A stretch of 64,000 nucleotides of DNA from Opisthocomus hoazin (lineage: Eukaryota; Chordata; Aves; Opisthocomiformes; Opisthocomidae). The stretch lies in NCBI RefSeq assembly GCF_030867145.1, contig NC_134440.1, positions 4,154,001 to 4,218,000 of the forward strand, in the 5' to 3' direction. Positions 1-7,619 of the stretch are shown here, piece after piece. The position numbers and the translations under genes are program-made. The notes under the pieces were generated by a model that saw only the letters and a list, made by a program, of their open reading frames with translations, had not been told where the DNA came from and searched no databases. Within the stretch, counting starts at the first letter, position 1. Every line of letters begins with the position of its first letter.

Positions 1-175
1 TAAAAAAAGAGTAATTTTGAAATGTGAATTGAAGCTAAATCATATCTTGAGAAAGCCACAAATGCAAAATTAAAATATAATTTCTGATGTTATCTAAATA
101 AAAAGTGACTACCAGTTAAAACAATTTCATAAAAGTGTAAATAAAAATACATAATCCAGCAAAGTCTGTATTTAC
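1..175 (-). other. C19orf44 intron 2 (partial)
   Basis: AT-rich intron sequence downstream of the exon 2 donor. I see no further exon before the window edge. Confidence 0.7.
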
Positions 176-817
176 CTTTCCACCCCATTTAGAATCACTT
201 GCAACAACTCTCTGATTCTCATTTCCACTGTCAAACTCCAAAGAGCTCTCCAACAGTTCTCTCATCTCCTCTTCATCACTATCCAAACTAAGCTGCTGCT
301 TAACCATAACGTTGTTTTTAGGGCTTGGGATGCTTTTCCCCTCCTCAGAACAAGCATTACCCAGGGTCATACTTCCACTGGCAGCAGCATAATTCTTCAG
401 GTATTTCTTGCCCCTCGCACTGTGTTCGTGACTGGAAGCAGACGAGAAGGACTCTTCATCCAAAGGCTTCTGGCCCAAGTCAGCGTTATGCGATTCCATC
501 TGCTTTTTTCGATTCATGATCTTGCTTTCAAGTTGTGCCACCTTCCTCAGAGCTGAGCTCAACCGCGCATGGGAAGCGCTACTCGGAGCGCTCTTTGCTA
601 CCTGCCTGCTCCCCGCCCGCACAGGGCTTCCCGACGCCTGGCACCACTGGTTTCCCTGTACGTTTTCGCTGCGCCCCTTTAGGAATCTGCTGCGGCAGAA
701 TGGAGCTCTTCCAGTTCTCTCCAACTCTGTGTCATCCGCAGAGAGGTCACCACAGGAGCGGGGAAGGACGCTGCGCCCGGCTGCGATGGGTGTCCCACGG
801 GAAGCACGGCTGTGTCC
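176..817 (-). CDS. C19orf44: C19orf44 coding exon 2
   Basis: The acceptor is a pyrimidine tract ending in CTGGGCAG, and the donor GGAAAG|gtaaat is strong. The exon is 642 nt, phase 0 at both ends, with no stop. It carries the SRFLK, AQLESKIMNRK and DSDEEEMRELL blocks that identify the gene. Confidence 0.85.
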
Positions 818-1119
818 CTGCCCAGCAGAGGAGACAAAGAGCCCTCAGAGGCGGAGGCAGGCGGCCCGGTTCAGCTCCCAGCTCCCCGGGCTGGGCAGAC
901 CCTCCCGCTCCCCGAGGCCCTGCCCTCGGCCCAGCCTGTCCCGGGCCGCCTCCTCCCAGTCTCCGGTCTGGGCCCTCCCCATACGCGGCTGAAACACCGG
1001 CCCCGGGCCCGCGGCTGCCCGGCTACAGGCCGAGCGCGGCCGGCGCTGAGGCACAGCTGGCGCCTCCTCACCTGCCCTCCGCCCGCCGGCGCCCGGCAAG
1101 CCCGAGCGATGGCGGCCAT
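176..1119 (-). CDS. C19orf44: C19orf44 homologue, 5' part (two coding exons; gene continues past the left edge)
   Basis: This is the N-terminal part of an uncharacterised vertebrate protein; I know no established function. Two exons give 230 codons: a 16-codon first exon, then a 214-codon exon that ends at a GGAAAG|gtaaat donor, after which the gene leaves the window. The call rests on blocks I recall from human C19orf44: SRFLKGRS (human SRFLKRN), VAQLESKIMNRKKQ (human LAQLETRIMNRK) and the acidic SLDSDEEEMRELLESS (human SPDSDEEEMKVLLGS). The region is Ser-rich and acidic, without signal peptide or membrane segment, and looks disordered. The DUF4614-type C-terminus I recall for the family would lie outside. 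The start is ATG in the CpG island, the first that splices in phase 0 to the second exon. The exon 2 frame has a stop upstream and no internal ATG, so a 5' exon is needed. The gene is divergent from CALR3 and shares its promoter, as in human. Confidence 0.85.
1072..1119 (-). CDS. C19orf44: C19orf44 coding exon 1
   Basis: Sixteen codons, reading MAAIARACRAPAGGGQ, end at a GGGCAG|gtgagg donor in phase 0. It is very GC-rich and sits in the shared CpG island. The start codon is inferred from splicing logic and weak similarity to the human N-terminus (MAS...RP). Transcript data could move the exon boundary. Confidence 0.65.
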
Positions 1120-1324
1120 CCGGGACGGAGCATCCTGAGGCGGCAGCGGCATCCCCAGGCCGCGGAAAGATCGCTCGGCGCCGCGCCGTATCCCGGAGAC
1201 CGCGACTCCCCAACATTCCGCCCCCTCATTGGCTCCGCGCAGAGCCCCCTAGCAAGCCGGCGAGGCTTGGGCGTAACCACCCAATCCCAAGAAGACATAC
1301 TGCCGCCGGCCCGTGAGAGCGACG

Positions 1325-1343
1325 ACTACAACCCCCAGCATGC
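1325..1343 (+). promoter_or_regulatory. ZNF143/Staf (SBS)-type motif
   Basis: The bases ACTACAACCCCCAGCATGC closely match the ZNF143/Staf consensus I know (ACTACAAYTCCCAGCATGC). The site lies between two divergent genes, where such motifs are often found. Binding is inferred. Confidence 0.75.
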
Positions 1344-1441
1344 ATTTCGCCGCGCAGGCAAGGGGCGGAATGCTCCTCCTTCGGGGGCGCTAAACCAATC
1401 CGATTCCGTCGCATAATAAGCGGAGCCAATCAGAGCCCGCC

Positions 1442-1631
1442 ATGGGAAGGGCGAGGCCCCGAAGGCACAAGGCTGAGGCCGGAGGTGTGAGGGTGGCGGC
1501 GGCGGCTGGGCTGAGTGGGCGCGGTGGCGGAGCCCCGGCTGCCGTCGCGCTGAGGCTGGCCCTGCTCCTCGGGGCTGCGCTGGGCTCTGCCCGGGCTGCG
1601 GTGTATTTCCAGGAGCAGTTTCTGGACGGAG
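1442..1631 (+). pseudogene. CALR3: CALR3 exon 1 (signal peptide region)
   Basis: A hydrophobic signal-like core, LRLALLLGAALGSARA, is followed by AVYFQEQFLDG, which matches calreticulin AVYFKEQFLDG. The donor is GGACGGAG|gtgggg, phase 1. The only in-frame ATG is the first base of this feature. It adds about 34 residues before the core, whereas the family starts about 17 to 20 residues before AVYF. The normal initiator therefore seems lost. Confidence 0.75.
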
Positions 1632-1693
1632 GTGGGGCGAGGGCAGGGGGGCAGCTGCCGGTAATGGCCGTGCGTGTGTGAGTGGGAGGGGAG

Positions 1694-1870
1694 GGACTGG
1701 AACAGGCTGCCCAGGGAGGTTGTGGAGTCTCCTTCTCTGGAGATATTCAAGACCTGCCTGGACAAGGTCCTGTGCAGCCTGCTCTGGGTGACCCTGCTTT
1801 GGCAGGAGGGTTGGACTGGGTGACCCACAGAGGTCCCTTCCAACCCCGACCATTCTGTGATTCTGTGACT
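1694..1870 (+). mobile_element. CR1 LINE 3' fragment in CALR3 intron 1
   Basis: A 5'-truncated CR1 3' end, from GGAACAGGCTGCCCAGGGAG to the tail ATTCTGTGATTCTGTGAC. It is closely similar to the CR1 copies in CALR3 exon 3 and EPS15L1 intron 1. Confidence 0.9.
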
Positions 1871-1928
1871 GCACCGTGCTTACTGACTCGGTTCTTGTGG
1901 CGTTGCTGGTGCTGGCCTGGCGGGAGAG

Positions 1929-2030
1929 CCAACTGGCAGCAGAGGTGGGTGGATTTGGAGCGCAAGGCAGACCTTGGGAGGTTTAAACTCACCGCTGGGA
2001 GGTTCCACGGAGACCCGGTGCGAGATAAAT
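1929..2030 (+). pseudogene. CALR3: CALR3 exon 2
   Basis: 102 nt, open, encoding NWQQRWVDLERKADLGRFKL and then TAGRFHGDPVRDK. This corresponds to calreticulin SRWIESKHKSDFGKFVLSSGKFYGD. The acceptor is GGGAGAG|CC. The donor reads AAAT|gtgcgt, where the expected last exon base G is T, so it is weaker than usual. Confidence 0.8.
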
Positions 2031-2167
2031 GTGCGTGGGTTTCATTAAAAATATGCTAAGGGAACCATCTTGAGAGCTTGGGATTTGCTGTGCATGGCAA
2101 TGAAAGTATTTTTTCTTTGCGAATGGAGAAAAACATAAGTTTTACTATTGCACTGATGCCTTCCCAG

Positions 2168-2558
2168 GTCTACAAACTAGTGAAGGTTATAAATTTTACG
2201 CTATCTCCTCATGATTTAAACCATGTAGTAACAAAGGGAAGACTTCTTCCCTCTGAGGGTGACGGAGCCCTGGCCCAGGCTGCCCAGGGAGGCTGTGGAG
2301 TCTCCTTCTCTGGAGATATTCCAGACCCGCCTGGACGCGGTGCTGTGCAGCCTGCTCTGGGTGACCCTGCTTGGGCAGGGGGTTGGGCTGGGTGACCCTG
2401 CCAACCCCAACCATGCTGGGATTCTGTGACTCTGGTCATTCAGTATACTGTGAAATATGAGCAGAAAATAGATTATGGTGGGGGATACGTTAAGATTTTT
2501 CCCTCCAACTTGGACCAGAAGAACCTGAGTGGAGATTCACAACATTACATCATGTTTG
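2168..2558 (+). pseudogene. CALR3: CALR3 exon 3, broken by TGA and a CR1 insertion
   Basis: The left part reads LQTSEGYKFYAISS, stop, FKPCSNKGK. The right part resumes at TLVIQYTVKYEQKIDYGGGY and ends at YIMFG with donor TTTG|gtgagt. The acceptor is CTTCCCAG. The TGA at 2212-2214 replaces the codon before FKP, where family members have a sense codon. A CR1 fragment splits the exon between Lys and Thr of GK-TLV. Without it the exon is exactly 204 nt, so nothing was lost at the insertion point. The insert shifts the frame and adds stops. Confidence 0.88.
2242..2428 (+). mobile_element. CR1 LINE 3' fragment inside CALR3 exon 3
   Basis: A 187-bp CR1 3' end in sense orientation, starting at CTTCTTCCCTCTGAGGGTGA and ending at GGGATTCTGTG. 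The bases GACT occur at both junctions (2241-2244 and 2428-2431), so there is a short direct repeat or microhomology and the exact edges may shift by up to 4 bp. Compared with the intron 1 copy it lacks a short internal segment near its end. Confidence 0.9.
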
Positions 2559-3004
2559 GTGAGTTTATAGTTGTTTACTCATACTACAGTACTGTCGCTT
2601 CTGCAGTTGTGGAAATGGTCGAAAAAAAATAAAGGAAGGCTGTCTTAAAAAAAATAAAGGATGTTGTGACTGTAAGGCATTAGCTCTTCCATGCTTGAGA
2701 GATCTCTATTTATTAACAAAATATGTATTTGTGGAAACATTCTGAGCTGATTTGAAGGACATAACTGAAGATTATTAGAGTGAGCTTAGAATAAAAGTAG
2801 TTGTTCAGCAACATTTTTTTTTTAAGACCTTTAACTGAAGCAACATACTGTAGGCCATTATCTGCCCTTATATACTGATATTTAATTTCCAGTGACTTAG
2901 TGAAATTTGTACATTTATATGTCAAAGTGAACTTTGTAATTATGTATCCAATGTAATTATACTGTTATTCATCTTGTGCCGTAGATAATTTTTATTTTGC
3001 CTGG

Positions 3005-3150
3005 ATTTTTAGCTTCTGAATAACAGTAGGAGGCCTGATTAACATCTGTTTAATGAAATGGACATGTTCAGAGACCTCTGAAGACATCTGTGAACATACA
3101 GACTGTTACCAAAAGTATCAAAACCACGCAAAATCTAATTCTAAGGTAGA
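3005..3150 (+). repeat. Copy A of a direct repeat shared with EPS15L1 intron 1
   Basis: The core CTTCTGAATAACAGTAGGAG and the following bases through GTTTAATGAAATG recur almost exactly at 8747-8793. The part starting ACATGTTCAGAGACCTCTGA recurs after a CR1 at about 9006. This copy has no CR1 and shows the empty site. The repeat family is not recognised. Confidence 0.8.
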
Positions 3151-3315
3151 CTTAGAGACTTTGAGTAGAAGTCACGTCATCCATTAAAAATGGAATGGAA
3201 TACATCAAAATGCGTGGAATGGAAGAGATGTCTAGCAGTATTAGAAGGAAATGGTAAACAATCTGTATTTTTCTGCAAAGAAGTTAAGGATACAAAGCAT
3301 ATAATCTCTTTGCAG

Positions 3316-3410
3316 GGCCAGATATTTGTGGATCTGAGACAAAGAAAGTGCATGTTATTTTAAATTACAAGAATAAACCCCATCCAATCAGGAAACCAAT
3401 CAGATGCAAG
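3316..3410 (+). pseudogene. CALR3: CALR3 exon 4
   Basis: 95 nt, open, encoding PDICGSETKKVHVILNYKNK and ending PIRCK. It matches calreticulin PDICGPGTKKVHVIFNYKGK and IRCK. Acceptor TTTGCAG, donor GCAAG|gtaaat. The lectin-domain PDICG motif is kept. Confidence 0.85.
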
Positions 3411-4169
3411 GTAAATACACATTTCAAAGATACATAAACTTTAAAATAAACAAGTTACAGGAGTATTAGGAAGAAGAAAAAACAAACCAAAACCCCAGAC
3501 AACTGTTCCAAACACGTAACACCTTTGAGTAGTTCTACTTTTCATCGTGTCTTATGTTAATTTTGGGATTTCAGATATTTTTTAGTTTATGATACACTTG
3601 CAATTTAATGATTACATTTGTAATAACTGATACTGATACAGGATGGAAGAAGGTTGCAATGGTGCTGTATGTTATTAAGAAGTGTTTGTGCTTCTTAATT
3701 GCAACTTTAATGCCACTTTTTCTAGTGAGGAAGTGCTTTCTCGTAATACAAATGTAAGATCCTGGCAATGTTTTAAATTTTTTTACTTTTAACCTATGAA
3801 GTAAGCCTTTTTATGTGCTTTTGCAGTAGCTATTTGGTATATAAATAACTTGTATTTGATATTAACTAAAATAATTACTTTATCTGATACTGTTTTCAAT
3901 CTTGTGACGATTCTTGCCAATCAGATATAGAGTGTGTTTTCTTGCAAACATTTAGTTTTGTTCAGAGACCCAGATGGGAGGACTGGAAAATATATGTGAA
4001 AAATGTCAATTTTATTTTCCCCCTTTATGAGACTTTGGAAATTATTTTTTCTTACTACTGCTTATGAAAAATCCATTAGAAATCAGTATTATATTTCTGG
4101 TACAAGGCAGTTCCTAAGAGCTATACTTAAGGTTCTTAAAAAATTTTACCTGCTTTCTTTAAAACCCAG

Positions 4170-4379
4170 GTTGATGGATATACACATCTATATTCTTTGA
4201 TTATAAGGCCAGATCAGACTTATGAAGTAAAAATTGATAACGAAATGGTCGCATCCGGAAACTTAGAAGATGATTTGGATTTTTTGCCACCGAGGAAAAT
4301 TAATGATCCAACGATGAAGAAACCCACTGACTGGGATGATCGAATCCAAGTTGATGATCCAAATGACATCAAACCTGGG
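4170..4379 (+). pseudogene. CALR3: CALR3 exon 5
   Basis: 210 nt, open, acceptor AAACCCAG, donor CCTGGG|gtaatt. It encodes HLYSLIIRPDQTYEVKID, then DFLPPRKINDP and the first P-domain repeats (TDWDDR). The family's DDWDFLPP is DDLDFLPP here, a change at a strongly conserved tryptophan. Confidence 0.85.
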
Positions 4380-4497
4380 GTAATTTCCTCTTCTTTTTCT
4401 GTGGTGCTGGATTATTTCATTTCTACTGAATGCATATTTGAGATAGTTGAACTGTGCACGAGCTTTGCTTTCTTAATCTTGCTGTGCCTTTTTAAAG

Positions 4498-4611
4498 GAT
4501 TGGGATGAACCCGAATACATCATGGACACTAGTGCTGAGAAACCTGAAGATTGGGAGGATGCTGTGAATGGAGAATGGCATTATCCTGTGGTCAAGAATC
4601 CTCTATACAGA
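4498..4611 (+). pseudogene. CALR3: CALR3 exon 6
   Basis: 114 nt, open, acceptor TTTAAAG, donor TACAGA|gtacaa. It encodes P-domain repeats DWDEPEYIMD and KPEDWEDAVNGEWHYPVV. Confidence 0.85.
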
Positions 4612-4699
4612 GTACAAATAATTTCATAATCCTAGCTATGGATAGCACTTTAAGCAACTTTTCTTTGTATGACTGTATTCCAAACGTGGTTTATCCTAG

Positions 4700-4843
4700 G
4701 GTGAATGGAAACCAAGGCAGATAGATAACACAAATTATAGAGGAGTTTGGCCTCATCCACAGATTGACAATCCAAATTACTCACCAGACTTCAGTATCTA
4801 CAGCTATGAAAATATTAGCATAATTGGACTAGGTCTCTGGCAG
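4700..4843 (+). pseudogene. CALR3: CALR3 exon 7
   Basis: 144 nt, open, acceptor TATCCTAG, donor TGGCAG|gtgaga. It encodes [30 protein letters not shown] and ends GLGLWQ, matching the end of the P-domain and the return to the lectin domain. Confidence 0.87.
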
Positions 4844-5458
4844 GTGAGATGCCTTTACTGGAAAATAAAGAATTTTTCTCTTTCTGAGTATATAGCAACT
4901 TGTTTACCCTTTACATATAAACATTATCTATTGTTTTGGGATCTTAGGGACCTATATCTTTAACACACTCTTATGTAAATATATGTATAAAATTGAAGAA
5001 TCTGTAAGACGCACCGATCTTCTGTTGTAGTTACTGGTTGAATGCTACTCATCTGCAGGTAAGTAATTTGTGTAAGTATTATAAAGTATGATTTACTCCA
5101 CCTGACCTGAGGTGTGGAACCGAGGCTTTGAGCAGCTCAGTTACTCCTGACTTACCCGAAGATTAACAAGGAGAAAACTGTCCTCTGGGGTGCCTCAGAT
5201 CGTCCTCTCTCTTGGATTTCTTGACTAGCCAGTGATGAGACTTAAAACTTCTTAAAGAGCAGTGAGGTCCCTGAAGTTAAAACAAGTTCTTTAGATTCTT
5301 GAAAACAGTTGTCCAAAAAGAGAGAATTCTTCATCAAATTCTGCAAAAATCTTTGGGGTTCTTAACATGCTTATATCGAATATATAATACATATTTTAAA
5401 AAAACCAAAAAAATATTACAAAGAGGCATCCTCATTTTTTTTCCTTATTCCTTCAAAG

Positions 5459-5551
5459 GTGAGAGCTGGCACAATTTTTGACAACTTCTTGATAACAGAT
5501 GATGAGGTTTGTGCAGAAGACTTTGGAGATGAAACATGGGGAGAAACAAAG
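5459..5551 (+). pseudogene. CALR3: CALR3 exon 8
   Basis: 93 nt, open, acceptor TTCAAAG, donor ACAAAG|gtaaca. It encodes VRAGTIFDNFLITDDEVCAE and FGDETWGETK, matching calreticulin VKSGTIFDNFLITNDEAYAE. Confidence 0.87.
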
Positions 5552-5657
5552 GTAACATGAAATCGTTGTGTCTGGTTTGGTTCTTTATTACCAGATTTTA
5601 AAAATCCCCTGTCTAATCTGATCGAGAACCTATTGGTGCATAAAAATTTAATATTAG

Positions 5658-5843
5658 GGTCCTGAAAAGGAAATAAACATAAAGCAGACTGAGGAAGAGC
5701 AGGGTAGAGGAAGAGTTACAGAAGAAAAATACTTTCAGCAACGGTTTAAAAAAAAGCTAGGAAGAAAAAAATCTGGAAAAGATAGAGCAGTGAGGAACAC
5801 TATCGAGAAGGAAGAGCTTGAATTGTTGTGTGAAAGAAGTTAA
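5658..5843 (+). pseudogene. CALR3: CALR3 exon 9, basic C-terminus without an ER-retention signal
   Basis: After acceptor AATATTAG the frame runs 61 codons to TAA. It starts GPEKEINIKQTEEEQ, turns basic (FKKKLGRKKSGK) and ends LLCERS. There is no KDEL or HDEL and no long acidic tail. Whether intact bird CALR3 ends differently is not known to me. Confidence 0.75.
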
Positions 5844-7340
5844 CTTTTTTTTTTACTTAAATCTCTCTGTAGAGATTTTGATAGTTTCTTAACAGCTTGT
5901 TGGAATCTGCAGTGATACAGTTGTATTAAAACAGGATTTTTTTAAAAAATTCAACACTAAATTTTGTGACCACTTTCAGTTATGTTTACTAAAAATACCA
6001 TAGCATTTAACTTCTATATAGAAATGTTATTTTTTTATTAACTGTATCTTAACTGTGCTAAAATGTATTAAAAGCACCTCATAAAGCACTAGGTTTTGGA
6101 ACTGTTTTACACTTTCATGGCTTAATATTAAATGTAAAATTTATGCTCACTTTTGTTGAGGAAATATAATAAGCTTTTAGTGATATTAAAGGGTTTGGCA
6201 TGTCAAATGTGTGAAGTGTGTTTCACAACATGCTTCAAACTAAGGAGGAGATAAGCTTTGCTAAGCTTCTGTAGCCATTGTGCACCTGTCAGAGTTTCGG
6301 GGATTGCTGCAGCTGTAAAGTTGTCACAAACGCACCAGGGCTGCGCTGGGCTGTTCTGCCGTTGCTTGTCTGCCGGTGGAACATTCTAGTGCTCTGTCTC
6401 CAGTGTGGGACCTGCGTGGCAGTAGGCTGTCCAGCGACAGATCTGTCCTTAAAAGTTTAAATGGATTCAGACAATTTTTTCTCATTCAAAAGTCTGAAAT
6501 GAATACATTCAATGCCTGGAAGCTGGCTTAAAGTTGTTGGTTTTTTTGTTTTCTAATAGGGTGGGTGGAGGAATTTGAAACAGTGAATGGCGTGCCTACT
6601 TTTCCGTCTGACCTCTCTTGTAACTCACTCTCATAACTTGTTCAGTCACTTCAACCCCTCTCAGGTCCTTCTGCATTCCCCCCACCAAAGGACTAATGCT
6701 ATAAATTTAGCAAAAACTGAAGGCGGTCTTCCAGAGCCAATGGTTTTGGTGTTGTGTGGGAGGATCTGGGGAAGCCCCAACTTCAGCTGGGCCAGTTTCT
6801 AGCTTGCGGAGCAGCGGAGGTCAAACTCTTTTGCTTCTGCTTGTCTGAGTGCTGTCCCCTGTGAAACAATTCCCATGACGCTGTGGGGTGAACTCTAAAG
6901 CTATCGAAATACACTGTAATGACAGTTGCCCTTTACCTTTTTTCCCTGAACAAGTTCCTGCAGGTTTGGCTTTTATATGACCCTGTTGATCTAGCCTCGT
7001 TCAGGCTGCTGCTCAGTATTTGCACATTCCAGGCAGAGATTTGTTAACTTTGTTATTCGATGTCGCGTATTTCATCATAAACCAGAGGAAGCTTAATTTG
7101 ATGCAGTCTGTTTTGACAAGGTTTAGTGTAATGAAGTAAAAATAACGAGGTTTGTCCAGGAGGAGGTTAGAGGCAGGTCATCCAGCTCAAAGGCCGATCA
7201 GTGCCTGGACGCGGTTACCTGGACGAATATTCCCCAGGGCAGCTGCAGTCTTCCCTAGACCTACTTTGCCCACCACGTAGGTAGGTCACCGCCAGCTTCG
7301 CCTGAGGCAGCTGGAGCAGAGCCATGTCTGGCAGCAGGGG
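5844..7340. other. CALR3 3' region and intergenic DNA before EPS15L1
   Basis: AT-rich at first, with a possible ATTAAA polyadenylation signal for CALR3 at 6127-6132, then mixed composition. I see no gene, exon or clear repeat. Confidence 0.5.
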
Positions 7341-7586
7341 CTGAGCTGCGGCAGGACGGGACGCCGAGAGCAGCCCCAGCTCCTCGGGGCCGGGGACCGG
7401 CTGCTGGGGACAGATAAACCGCGGCTCCTCAGCCTCCCGGGCGGCGGCGGCGCAGCAGGCACCGGCCCCCGCCCGCCGAGGCCCGGCCCAGCTGGGCCGT
7501 GCGGTGCCAGGCGCGGCCGGGCGGGCTCCCGCCGCCGCTCGCCCCGCCTTCCCCCCGCCCCGGCCGCTGCCCGAATCAGTGGGAGG

Positions 7587-7597
7587 AAGATGGCGGC
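7587..7597 (+). promoter_or_regulatory. YY1-type motif over the EPS15L1 start codon
   Basis: AAGATGGCGGC is a full YY1 consensus that overlaps the ATG. YY1 sites at this position are known in many CpG-island genes and often mark downstream promoter control. Binding here is inferred. Confidence 0.6.
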
Positions 7598-7619
7598 GCT
7601 CATCCCCCTCAGCCAGCAG
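7590..7619 (+). CDS. EPS15L1: EPS15L1 exon 1
   Basis: Encodes [10 protein letters not shown] (human MAAPLIPLSQQ). Donor CAGCAG|gtaaac, phase 0. The ATG is in a good context (GAAGATGG). Confidence 0.95.

Larger units (their letters stand above)
840..1650. promoter_or_regulatory. Bidirectional CpG-island promoter of C19orf44 and CALR3
   Basis: The sequence is visibly GC- and CpG-rich and spans the divergent first exons. Between the two ATGs (323 bp) there are CCAAT boxes at 1281, 1395 and 1426 and an inverted ATTGG at 1228. This is an NF-Y-like arrangement common in divergent promoters. There is no convincing TATA box. A ZNF143-type motif lies in the middle and is listed separately. Transcription start sites cannot be placed from sequence alone. 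Confidence 0.75.
1442..5843 (+). pseudogene. CALR3: CALR3 (calreticulin 3), apparently inactivated; nine exons all present
   Basis: Calreticulin 3 is an ER lectin chaperone, testis-biased in mammals. The family is clear from [45 protein letters not shown] and PEDW-type P-domain repeats; synteny with C19orf44 and EPS15L1 makes it CALR3 rather than CALR. Exons 2 to 8 are 102, 204, 95, 210, 114, 144 and 93 nt (exon 3 counted without its insert), the calreticulin pattern as I recall it. Defects: an in-frame TGA and a 187-bp CR1 insertion in exon 3; no ATG at the expected signal-peptide start; the cysteine of IDCGGGY is tyrosine; a weakened exon 2 donor. Exons 4 to 9 are open with standard splice sites. 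The C-terminus is basic, lacking the acidic tail and KDEL/HDEL. Loss looks recent. An exon-3-skipped transcript would stay in frame, so residual function is not excluded. Confidence 0.85.

Noticed and set aside
535-1416. Long plus-strand open frame across the promoter of C19orf44/CALR3
   Set aside because: It is Pro/Arg/Ala-rich low complexity produced by CpG-island composition and overlaps supported exons on the other strand.
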